Assembly (NCBI GenBank): GCA_963585895.1
Contig: OY757904.1
Location: 9,054,426 to 9,118,425 of the forward strand
Reading direction: 5' to 3'
DNA: 64,000 nucleotides
Source of the DNA: Sepioteuthis lessoniana
Taxonomy: Eukaryota > Mollusca > Cephalopoda > Myopsida > Loliginidae
Position numbers and translations under genes: made by a program. Within the stretch, counting starts at the first letter, position 1. Each line of letters begins with the position of its first letter. The notes beneath the pieces are model-generated. The model saw nothing but the letters and a program-made list of their open reading frames with translations, did no database searches and was not told the origin of the DNA. Positions 13,801-25,385 of this stretch are shown here, piece by piece.

Positions 13801-16800
13801 TGGCACAAGTTTCTGTGAAGAAGTCAATCTCTTTAGGAGGTAGTAATTATAAGTGAGGTGGTGGCACAAGTTTCTGTGAAGAAGTCAATCTCTTTAGGAG
13901 GTAGTAATTATAAGTGAGGTGGTGGCACAAGTTTCTGTGAAGAAGTCAATCTCTTTAGGAGGTAGTAATTATAAGTGAGGTGGTGGCACAAGTTTCTGTG
14001 AAGAAGTCAATCTCTTTAGGAGGTAGTAATTATAAGTGAGGTGGTGGCACAAGTTTCTCTAAAGAAGTCAATCTCTTTAGGAGGTAGTAATTATAAGTGA
14101 GGGGGTGGCACAAGTTTCTCTAAAGAAGTCAATCTCTTTAGAAGGTAGTAATTATAAGTGAGGTGGTGGCACAAGTTTCTGTGAAGAAGTTAATCTCTTT
14201 AGAAGGTAGTAATTATAAGTGAGGTGGTGGCACAAGTTTCTGTGAAGAAGTCAATCTCTTTAGGAGGTAGTAATTATAAGTGAGGAGGTGGCACAAGTTT
14301 CTCTAAAGAAGTCAATCTCTTTAGGAGGTAGTAATTATAAGTGAGGAGGTGGCACAAGTTTCTGTGAAGAAGTTAATCTCTTTAGGAGGTAGTAATTATA
14401 AGTGAGGAGGTGGCACAAGTTTCTGTGAAGAAGTCAATCTCTTTAGGAGGTAGTAATTATAAGTGAGGAGGTGGCACAAGTTTCTCTAAAGAAGTCAATG
14501 TCTTTAGGAGGTAGTAATTATAAGTGAGGAGGTGGCACAAGTTTCGGTGAAGAAGTCAATCTCTTTAGGAGGTAGTAATTATAAGTGAGGAGGTGGCACA
14601 AGTTTCTCTAAAGAAGTCAATCTCTTTAGGAGGTAGTAATTATAAGTGAGGAGGTGGCACAAGTTTCTGTGAAGAAGTCAATCTCTTTAGGAGGTAGTAA
14701 TTATAAGTGAGGGGGTGGCACAAGTTTCTCTAAAGAAGTCAATCTCTTTAGGAGGTAGTAATTATAAGTGAGGGGGTGGCACAAGTTTCTCTAAAGAAGT
14801 CAATCTCTTTAGGAGGTAGTAATTATAAGTGAGAAGGTGGCACAAGTTTCTGTGAAGAAGTCAATCTCTTTAGGAGGTAGTAATTATAAGTGAGGAGGTG
14901 GCACAAGTTTCTGTGAAGAAGTCAATCTCTTTAGGAGGTAGTAATTATAAGTGAGGAGGTGGCACAAGTTTCTGTGAAGAAGTCAATCTCTTTAGGAGGT
15001 AGTAATTATAAGTGAGGTGGTGGCACAAGTTTCTGTGAAGAAGTCAATCTCTTTAGGAGGTAGTAATTATAAGTGAGGTGGTGGCACAAGTTTCTCTAAA
15101 GAAGTCAATCTCTTTAGGAGGTAGTAATTATAAGTGAGGAGGTGGCACAAGTTTCTGTGAAGAAGTTAATCTCTTTAGGAGGTAGTAATTATAAGTGAGG
15201 AGGTGGCACAAGTTTCTGTGAAGAAGTCAATCTCTTTAGGAGGTAGTAATTATAAGTGAGGAGGTGGCACAAGTTTCTGTGAAGAAGTCAATCTCTTTAG
15301 GAGGTAGTAATTATAAGTGAGGTGGTGGCACAAGTTTCTGTGAAGAAGTCAATCTCTTTAGGAGGTAGTAATTATAAGTGAGGTGGTGGCACAAGTTTCT
15401 CTAAAGAAGTCAATCTCTTTAGGAGGTAGTAATTATAAGTGAGGAGGTGGCACAAGTTTCTGTGAAGAAGTTAATCTCTTTAGAAGGTAGTAATTATAAG
15501 TGAGGTGGTGGCACAAGTTTCTGTGAAGAAGTCAATCTCTTTAGGAGGTAGTAATTATAAGTGAGGTGGTGGCACAAGTTTCTCTAAAGAAGTCAATCTC
15601 TTTAGGAGGTAGTAATTATAAGTGAGGAGGTGGCACAAGTTTCTGTGAAGAAGTTAATCTCTTTAGGAGGTAGTAATTATAAGTGAGGTGGTGGCACAAG
15701 TTTCTCTAAAGAAGTCAATCTCTTTAGGAGGTAGTAATTATAAGTGAGGTGGTGGCACAAGTTTCTGTGAAGAAGTCAATCTCTTTAGGAGGTAGTAATT
15801 ATAAGTGAGGTGGTGGCACAAGTTTCTCTAAAGAAGTCAATCTCTTTAGGAGGTAGTAATTATAAGTGAGGTGGTGGCACAAGTTTCTGTGAAGAAGTCA
15901 ATCTCTTTAGGAGGTAGTAATTATAAGTGAGGAGGTGGCACAAGTTTCTGTGAAGAAGTCAATCTCTTTAGGAGGTAGTAATTATAAGTGAGGAGGTGGC
16001 ACAAGTTTCTGTGAAGAAGTCAATGTCTTTAGGAGGTAGTAATTATAAGTGAGGTGGTGGCACAAGTTTCTGTGAAGAAGTCAATCTCTTTAGGAGGTAG
16101 TAATTATAAGTGAGGAGGTGGCACAAGTTTCTGTGAAGAAGTCAATCTCTTTAGGAGGTAGTAATTATAAGTGAGGTGGTGGCACAAGTTTCTCTAAAGA
16201 AGTCAATGTCTTTAGGAGGTAGTAATTATAAGTGAGGAGGTGGCACAAGTTTCTCTAAAGAAGTCAATGTCTTTAGGAGGTAGTAATTATAAGTGAGGAG
16301 GTGGCACAAGTTTCTCTAAAGAAGTCAATGTCTTTAGGAGGTAGTAATTATAAGTGAGGTGGTGGCACAAGTTTCTCTAAAGAAGTCAATCTCTTTAGGA
16401 GGTAGTAATTATAAGTGAGGAGGTGGCACAAGTTTCTGTGAAGAAGTTAATCTCTTTAGGAGGTAGTAATTATAAGTGAGGAGGTGGCACAAGTTTCTGT
16501 GAAGAAGTCAATCTCTTTAGGAGGTAGTAATTATAAGTGAGGAGGTGGCACAAGTTTCTGTGAAGAAGTCAATCTCTTTAGGAGGTAGTAATTATAAGTG
16601 AGGAGGTGGCACAAGTTTCTGTGAAGAAGTAAATCTCTTTAGGAGGTAGTAATTATAAGTGAGGAGGTGGCACAAGTTTCTGTGAAGAAGTCAATCTCTT
16701 TAGGAGGTAGTAATTATAAGTGAGGTGGTGGCACAAGTTTCTCTAAAGAAGTCAATCTCTTTAGGAGGTAGTAATTATAAGTGAGGAGGTGGCACAAGTT

Positions 16801-19800
16801 TCTGTGAAGAAGTTAATCTCTTTAGAAGGTAGTAATTATAAGTGAGGTGGTGGCACAAGTTTCTGTGAAGAAGTCAATCTCTTTAGGAGGTAGTAATTAT
16901 AAGTGAGGTGGTGGCACAAGTTTCTCTAAAGAAGTCAATCTCTTTAGGAGGTAGTAATTATAAGTGAGGAGGTGGCACAAGTTTCTGTGAAGAAGTCAAT
17001 CTCTTTAGGAGGTAGTAATTATAAGTGAGGTGGTGGCACAAGTTTCTGTGAAGAAGTCAATCTCTTTAGGAGGTAGTAATTATAAGTGAGGTGGTGGCAC
17101 AAGTTTCTCTAAAGAAGTCAATCTCTTTAGGAGGTAGTAATTATAAGTGAGGAGGTGGCACAAGTTTCTGTGAAGAAGTTAATCTCTTTAGGAGGTAGTA
17201 ATTATAAGTGAGGTGGTGGCACAAGTTTCTCTAAAGAAGTCAATCTCTTTAGGAGGTAGTAATTATAAGTGAGGTGGTGGCACAAGTTTCTGTGAAGAAG
17301 TCAATCTCTTTAGGAGGTAGTAATTATAAGTGAGGTGGTGGCACAAGTTTCTCTAAAGAAGTCAATCTCTTTAGGAGGTAGTAATTATAAGTGAGGTGGT
17401 GGCACAAGTTTCTGTGAAGAAGTCAATCTCTTTAGGAGGTAGTAATTATAAGTGAGGAGGTGGCACAAGTTTCTGTGAAGAAGTCAATCTCTTTAGGAGG
17501 TAGTAATTATAAGTGAGGAGGTGGCACAAGTTTCTGTGAAGAAGTCAATGTCTTTAGGAGGTAGTAATTATAAGTGAGGTGGTGGCACAAGTTTCTGTGA
17601 AGAAGTCAATCTCTTTAGGAGGTAGTAATTATAAGTGAGGAGGTGGCACAAGTTTCTGTGAAGAAGTCAATCTCTTTAGGAGGTAGTAATTATAAGTGAG
17701 GTGGTGGCACAAGTTTCTCTAAAGAAGTCAATGTCTTTAGGAGGTAGTAATTATAAGTGAGGAGGTGGCACAAGTTTCTCTAAAGAAGTCAATGTCTTTA
17801 GGAGGTAGTAATTATAAGTGAGGAGGTGGCACAAGTTTCTGTGAAGAAGTCAATCTCTTTAGGAGGTAGTAATTATAAGTGAGGTGGTGGCACAAGTTTC
17901 TCTAAAGATGTCAATCTCTTTAGGAGGTAGTAATTATAAGTGAGGTGGTGACACAAGTTTCTCTAAAGAAGTCAATCTCTTTAGGAGGTAGTAATTATAA
18001 GTGAGGTGGTGGCACAAGTTTCTCTAAAGAAGTCAATCTCTTTAGGAGGTAGTAATTATAAGTGAGGTGGTGACACAAGTTTCTCTAAAGAAGTCAATCT
18101 CTTTAGGAGGTAGTAATTATAAGTGAGGAGGTGGCACAAGTTTCTGTGAAGAAGTTAATCTCTTTAGAAGGTAGTAATTATAAGTGGGGGTGGCACAAGT
18201 TTCTCTAAAGAAGTCAATCTCTTTAGGAGGTAGTAATTATAAGTGAGGGGGTGGCACAAGTTTCTCTAAAGAAGTCAATCTCTTTAGGAGGTAGTAATTA
18301 TAAGTGAGGTGGTGGCACAAGTTTCTGTGAAGAAGTCAATCTCTTTAGGAGGTAGTAATATTATAAGTGAGGTGGTGGCACAAGTTTCTCTAAAGAAGTC
18401 AATCTCTTTAGGAGGTAGTAATTATAAGTGAGGGGGTGGCACAAGTTTCTCTAAAGAAGTCAATCTCTTTAGGAGGTAGTAATTATAAGTGAGAAGGTGG
18501 CACAAGTTTCTCTAAAGAAGTCAATCTCTTTAGGAGGTAGTAATTATAAGTGAGGGGGTGGCACAAGTTTCTCTAAAGAAGTCAATCTCTTTAGGAGGTA
18601 GTAATTATAAGTGAGGTGGTGGCACAAGTTTCTGTGAAGAAGTCAATCTCTTTAGGAGGTAGTAATTATAAGTGAGGAGGTGGCACAAGTTTCTCTAAAG
18701 AAGTCAATCTCTTTAGGAGGTAGTAATTATAAGTGAGGTGGTGGCACAAGTTTCTCTAAAGAAGTCAATCTCTTTAGGAGGTAGTAATTATAAGTGAGGG
18801 GGTGGCACAAGTTTCTCTAAAGAAGTCAATCTCTTTAGGAGGTAGTAATTATAAGTGAGGGGGTGGCACAAGTTTCTGTGAAGAAGTCAATCTCTTTAGG
18901 AGGTAGTAATTATAAGTGAGAAGGTGGCACAAGTTTCTGTGAAGAAGTCAATCTCTTTAGGAGGTAGTAATTATAAGTGAGGAGGTGGCACAAGTTTCTC
19001 TAAAGAAGTCAATCTCTTTAGGAGGTAGTAATTATAAGTGAGGGGGTGGCACAAGTTTCTCTAAAGAAGTCAATCTCTTTAGGAGGTAGTAATTATAAGT
19101 GAGGGGGTGGCACAAGTTTCTCTAAAGAAGTCAATCTCTTTAGGAGGTAGTAATTATAAGTGAGGTGGTGGCACAAGTTTCTGTGAAGAAGTCAATCTCT
19201 TTAGGAGGTAGTAATTATAAGTGAGGTGGTGGCACAAGTTTCTCTAAAGAAGTCAATCTCTTTAGGAGGTAGTAATTATAAGTGAGGGGGTTGCACAAGT
19301 TTCTCTAAAGAAGTCAATCTCTTTAGGAGGTAGTAATTATAAGTGAGAAGGTGGCACAAGTTTCTCTAAAGAAGTCAATCTCTTTAGGAGGTAGTAATTA
19401 TAAGTGAGGTGGTGGCACAAGTTTCTGTGAAGAAGTCAATCTCTTTAGAAGGTAGTAATTATAAGTGAGGTGGTGGCACAAGTTTCTGTGAAGAAGTCAA
19501 TCTCTTTAGGAGGTAGTAATTATAAGTGAGGGGGTGGCACAAGTTTCTGTGAAGAAGTTAATCTCTTTAGAAGGTAGTAATTATAAGTGAGGTGGTGGCA
19601 CAAGTTTCTGTGAAGAAGTCAATCTCTTTAGGAGGTAGTAATTATAAGTGAGGAGGTGGCACAAGTTTCTCTAAAGAAGTCAATCTCTTTAGGAGGTAGT
19701 AATTATAAGTGAGGTGGTGGCACAAGTTTCTGTGAAGAAGTCAATCTCTTTAGGAGGTAGTAATTATAAGTGAGGGGGTGGCACAAGTTTCTGTGAAGAA

Positions 19801-21299
19801 GTCAATCTCTTTAGGAGGTAGTAATTATAAGTGAGGTGGTGGCACAAGTTTCTCTAAAGAAGTCAATCTCTTTAGGAGGTAGTAATTATAAGTGAGGTGG
19901 TGGCACAAGTTTCTGTGAAGAAGTCAATCTCTTTAGGAGGTAGTAATTATAAGTGAGGTGGTGGCACAAGTTTCTCTAAAGAAGTCAATCTCTTTAGGAG
20001 GTAGTAATTATATGTGAGGTGGTGGCACAAGTTTCTGTAAAGAAGTCAATCTCTTTAGGAGGTAGTAATTATAAGTGAGAAGGTGGCACAAGTTTCTGTT
20101 AAGAAGTCAATCTCTTTAGGAGGTAGTAATTATAAGTGAGGTGGTGGCACAAGTTTCTGTGAAGAAGTCAATCTCTTTAGGAGGTAGTAATTATAAGTGA
20201 GGTGGTGGCACAAGTTTCTCTAAAGAAGTCAATCTCTTTAGGAGGTAGTAATTATAAGTGAGGTGGTGGCACAAGTTTCTGTGAAGAAGTCAATCTCTTT
20301 AGGAGGTAGTAATTATATGTGAAGTGGTGGCACAAGTTTCTGTGAAGAAGTCAATCTCTTTAGGAGGTAGTAATTATAAGTGAGGGGGTGGCACAAGTTT
20401 CTGTGAAGAAGTCAATCTCTTTAGGAGGTAGTAATTATAAGTGAGGTGGTGGCACAAGTTTCTCTAAAGAAGTCAATGTCTTTAGGAGGTAGTAATTATA
20501 AGTGAGGGGGTGGCACAAGTTTCTGTGAAGAAGTCAATCTCTTTAGGAGGTAGTAATTATAAGTGAGGGGGTGGCACAAGTTTCTGTGAAGAAGTCAATC
20601 TCTTTAGGAGGTAGTAATTATAAGTGAGGAGGTGGCACAAGTTTCTGTGAAGAAGTCAATCTCTTTAGGAGGTAGTAATTATAAGTGAGGGGGTGGCACA
20701 AGTTTCTGTGAAGAAGTCAATCTCTTTAGGAGGTAGTAATTATAAGTGAGAAGGTGGCACAAGTTTCTCTAAAGAAGTCAATCTCTTTAGGAGGTAGTAA
20801 TTATAAGTGAGGTGGTGGCACAAGTTTCTCTAAAGAAGTCAATCTCTTTAGGAGGTAGTAATTATAAGTGAGGGGGTGGCACAAGTTTCTCTAAAGAAGT
20901 CAATCTCTTTAGGAGGTAGTAATTATAAGTGAGAAGGTGGCACAAGTTTCTCTAAAGAAGTCAATCTCTTTAGGAGGTAGTAATTATAAGTGAGGGGGTG
21001 GCACAAGTTTCTCTAAAGAAGTCAATCTCTTTAGGAGGTAGTAATTATAAGTGAGGGGGTGGCACAAGTTTCTCTAAAGAAGTCAATCTCTTTAGGAGGT
21101 AGTAATTATAAGTGAGGGGGTGGCACAAGTTTCTCTAAAGAAGTCAATCTCTTTAGGAGGTAGTAATTATAAGTGAGGTGGTGGCACAAGTTTCTCTAAA
21201 GAAGTCAATCTCTTTAGGAGGTAGTAATTATAAGTGAGGTGGTGGCACAAGTTTCTCTAAAGAAGTCAATCTCTTTAGGAGGTAGTAATTATAAGTGAG

Positions 21300-23240
21300 G
21301 GGGTGGCACAAGTTTCTCTAAAGAAGTCAATCTCTTTAGGAGGTAGTAATTATAAGTGAGGTGGTGACACAAGTTTCTCTAAAGAAGTCAATCTCTTTTG
21401 GAGGTAGTAATTATAAGTGAGGGGGTGGCACAAGTTTCTCTAAAGAAGTCAATCTCTTTAGGAGGTAGTAATTATAAGTGAGGGGGTGGCACAAGTTTCT
21501 CTAAAGAAGTCAATCTCTTTAGGAGGTAGTAATTATAAGTGAGGTGGTGGCACAAGTTTCTGTGAAGAAGTCAATCTCTTTAGGAGGTAGTAATTATAAG
21601 TGAGGAGGTGGCACAAGTTTCTCTAAAGAAGTCAATCTCTTTAGGAGGTAGTAATTATAAGTGAGGGGGTGGCACAAGTTTCTCTAAAGAAGTCAATCTC
21701 TTTAGGAGGTAGTAATTATAAGTGAGGGGGTGGCACAAGTTTCTCTAAAGAAGTCAATCTCTTTAGGAGGTAGTAATTATAAGTGAGGGGGTGGCACAAG
21801 TTTCTCTAAAGAAGTCAATCTCTTTAGGAGGTAGTAATTATAAGTGAGGTGGTGGCACAAGTTTCTGTGAAGAAGTCAATCTCTTTAGGAGGTAGTAATT
21901 ATAAGTGAGGTGGTGGCACAAGTTTCTCTAAAGAAGTCAATCTCTTTAGGAGGTAGTAATTATAAGTGAGGGGGTGGCACAAGTTTCTCTAAAGAAGTCA
22001 ATCTCTTTAGGAGGTAGTAATTATAAGTGAGAAGGTGGCACAAGTTTCTCTAAAGAAGTCAATCTCTTTAGGAGGTAGTAATTATAAGTGAGGAGGTGGC
22101 ACAAGTTTCTCTAAAGAAGTCAATCTCTTTAGGAGGTAGTAATTATAAGTGAGGTGGTGGCACAAGTTTCTCTAAAGAAGTCAATCTCTTTAGGAGGTAG
22201 TAATTATAAGTGAGGTGGTGGCACAAGCTTCTCTAAAGAAGTCAATCTCTTTAGGAGGTAGTAATTATAAGTGAGGGGGTGGCACAAGTTTCTCTAAAGA
22301 AGTCAATCTCTTTAGGAGGTAGTAATTATAAGTGAGGTGGTGGCACAAGTTTCTCTAAAGAAGTCAATCTCTTTAGGAGGTAGTAATTATAAGTGAGGTG
22401 GTGGCACAAGTTTCTCTAAAGAAGTCAATCTCTTTAGGAGGTAGTAATTATAAGTGAGGGGGTGGCACAAGTTTCTCTAAAGAAGTCAATCTCTTTAGGA
22501 GGTAGTAATTATAAGTGAGGTGGTGACACAAGTTTCTCTAAAGAAGTCAATCTCTTTTGGAGGTAGTAATTATAAGTGAGGGGGTGGCACAAGTTTCTCT
22601 AAAGAAGTCAATCTCTTTAGGAGGTAGTAATTATAAGTGAGGGGGTGGCACAAGTTTCTCTAAAGAAGTCAATCTCTTTAGGAGGTAGTAATTATAAGTG
22701 AGGTGGTGGCACAAGTTTCTGTGAAGAAGTCAATCTCTTTAGGAGGTAGTAATTATAAGTGAGGAGGTGGCACAAGTTTCTCTAAAGAAGTCAATCTCTT
22801 TAGGAGGTAGTAATTATAAGTGAGGGGGTGGCACAAGTTTCTCTAAAGAAGTCAATCTCTTTAGGAGGTAGTAATTATAAGTGAGGGGGTGGCACAAGTT
22901 TCTCTAAAGAAGTCAATCTCTTTAGGAGGTAGTAATTATAAGTGAGGGGGTGGCACAAGTTTCTCTAAAGAAGTCAATCTCTTTAGGAGGTAGTAATTAT
23001 AAGTGAGGTGGTGGCACAAGTTTCTGTGAAGAAGTCAATCTCTTTAGGAGGTAGTAATTATAAGTGAGGTGGTGGCACAAGTTTCTCTAAAGAAGTCAAT
23101 CTCTTTAGGAGGTAGTAATTATAAGTGAGGGGGTGGCACAAGTTTCTCTAAAGAAGTCAATCTCTTTAGGAGGTAGTAATTATAAGTGAGAAGGTGGCAC
23201 AAGTTTCTCTAAAGAAGTCAATCTCTTTAGGAGGTAGTAA
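21300..23240 (+). repeat. 19-unit (1159-bp) block duplication inside the array
   Basis: The rare variant CTCTTTTGG appears at about 21393 and 22552, exactly 1159 bp (19 x 61) apart. The next eleven or so units carry the same series of variable sites in both places, up to about 22080 and 23220, where they diverge. A block of at least 12 units has therefore been copied in tandem. Confidence 0.85.
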
Positions 23241-24470
23241 TTATAAGTGAGGGGGTGGCACAAGTTTCTCTAAAGAAGTCAATCTCTTTAGGAGGTAGTA
23301 ATTATAAGTGAGGTGGTGGCACAAGTTTCTGTGAAGAAGTCAATCTCTTTAGGAGGTAGTAATTATAAGTGAGGAGGTGGCACAAGTTTCTCTAAAGAAG
23401 TCAATCTCTTTAGGAGGTAGTAATTATAAGTGAGGTGGTGGCACAAGTTTCTCTAAAGAAGTCAATCTCTTTAGGAGGTAGTAATTATAAGTGAGGGGGT
23501 GGCACAAGTTTCTCTAAAGAAGTCAATCTCTTTAGGAGGTAGTAATTATAAGTGAGGGGGTGGCACAAGTTTCTCTAAAGAAGTCAATCTCTTTAGGAGG
23601 TAGTAATTATAAGTGAGAAGGTGGCACAAGTTTCTGTGAAGAAGTCAATCTCTTTAGGAGGTAGTAATTATAAGTGAGGAGGTGGCACAAGTTTCTCTAA
23701 AGAAGTCAATCTCTTTAGGAGGTAGTAATTATAAGTGAGGGGGTGGCACAAGTTTCTCTAAAGAAGTCAATCTCTTTAGGAGGTAGTAATTATAAGTGAG
23801 GGGGTGGCACAAGTTTCTCTAAAGAAGTCAATCTCTTTAGGAGGTAGTAATTATAAGTGAGGTGGTGGCACAAGTTTCTGTGAAGAAGTCAATCTCTTTA
23901 GGAGGTAGTAATTATAAGTGAGGTGGTGGCACAAGTTTCTCTAAAGAAGTCAATCTCTTTAGGAGGTAGTAATTATAAGTGAGGGGGTTGCACAAGTTTC
24001 TCTAAAGAAGTCAATCTCTTTAGGAGGTAGTAATTATAAGTGAGAAGGTGGCACAAGTTTCTCTAAAGAAGTCAATCTCTTTAGGAGGTAGTAATTATAA
24101 GTGAGGGGGTGGCACAAGTTTCTCTAAAGAAGTCAATCTCTTTAGGAGGTAGTAATTATAAGTGAGGTGGTAGCACAAGTTTCTGTGAAGAAGTCAATCT
24201 CTTTAGGAGGTAGTAATTATAAGTGAGGAGGTGGCACAAGTCTCTCTACAGAAGTCAATCTCTTTAGGAGGTAGTAATTATAAGTGAGGAGGTGACACAA
24301 GTTTCTGTGAAGAAGTCAATCTCTTTAGGAGGTAGTAATTATAAGTGAGGAGGTGGCACAAGTTTCTCTAAAGAAGTCAATCTCTTTAGGAGGTAGTAAT
24401 TATGAGTGAGGTGGTGGCACAAGTTTCTCTAAAGAAGTCAATCTCTTTAGGAGGTAGTAATTATAAGTGA

Positions 24471-25385
24471 GGAGGTGGCACAAGTTTCTGTGAAGAAGTC
24501 AATCTCTTTAGGAGGTAGTAATTATAAGTGAGGAGGTGGCACAAGTTTCTCTAAAGAAGTCAATCTCTTTAGGAGGTAGTAATTATAAGTGAGAAGGTGG
24601 CACAAGTTTCTGTGAAGAAGTCAATCTCTTTAGGAGGTAGTAATTATAAGTGAGGTGGTGGCACAAGTTTCTCTAAAGAAGTCAATCTCTTTAGGAGGTA
24701 GTAATTATAAGTGAGGAGGTGGCACAAGTTTCTGTGAAGAAGTCAATCTCTTTAGGAGGTAGTAATTATAAGTGAGGAGGTGGCACAAGTTTCTCTAAAG
24801 AAGTCAATCTCTTTAGGAGGTAGTAATTATAAGTGAGAAGGTGGCACAAGTTTCTGTGAAGAAGTCAATCTCTTTAGGAGGTAGTAATTATAAGTGAGGT
24901 GGTGGCACAAGTTTCTCTAAAGAAGTCAATCTCTTTAGGAGGTAGTAATTATAAGTGAGGAGGTGGCACAAGTTTCTGTGAAGAAGTCAATCTCTTTAGG
25001 AGGTAGTAATTATAAGTGAGGAGGTGGCACAAGTTTCTCTAAAGAAGTCAATCTCTTTAGGAGGTAGTAATTATAAGTGAGAAGGTGGCACAAGTTTCTG
25101 TGAAGAAGTCAATCTCTTTAGGAGGTAGTAATTATAAGTGAGGTGGTGGCACAAGTTTCTCTAAAGAAGTCAATCTCTTTAGGAGGTAGTAATTATAAGT
25201 GAGGAGGTGGCACAAGTTTCTGTGAAGAAGTCAATCTCTTTAGGAGGTAGTAATTATAAGTGAGGAGGTGGCACAAGTTTCTCTAAAGAAGTCAATCTCT
25301 TTAGGAGGTAGTAATTATAAGTGAGAAGGTGGCACAAGTTTCTGTGAAGAAGTCAATCTCTTTAGGAGGTAGTAATTATAAGTGA
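24471..25385 (+). repeat. Four-unit (244-bp) higher-order repeat
   Basis: The four unit types GA with GTGAAG, GA with CTAAAG, AA with GTGAAG and GT with CTAAAG follow one another in fixed order from 24471. The series repeats three full times and most of a fourth, with a 244-bp period. It is the cleanest short higher-order repeat in the array. Confidence 0.9.
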
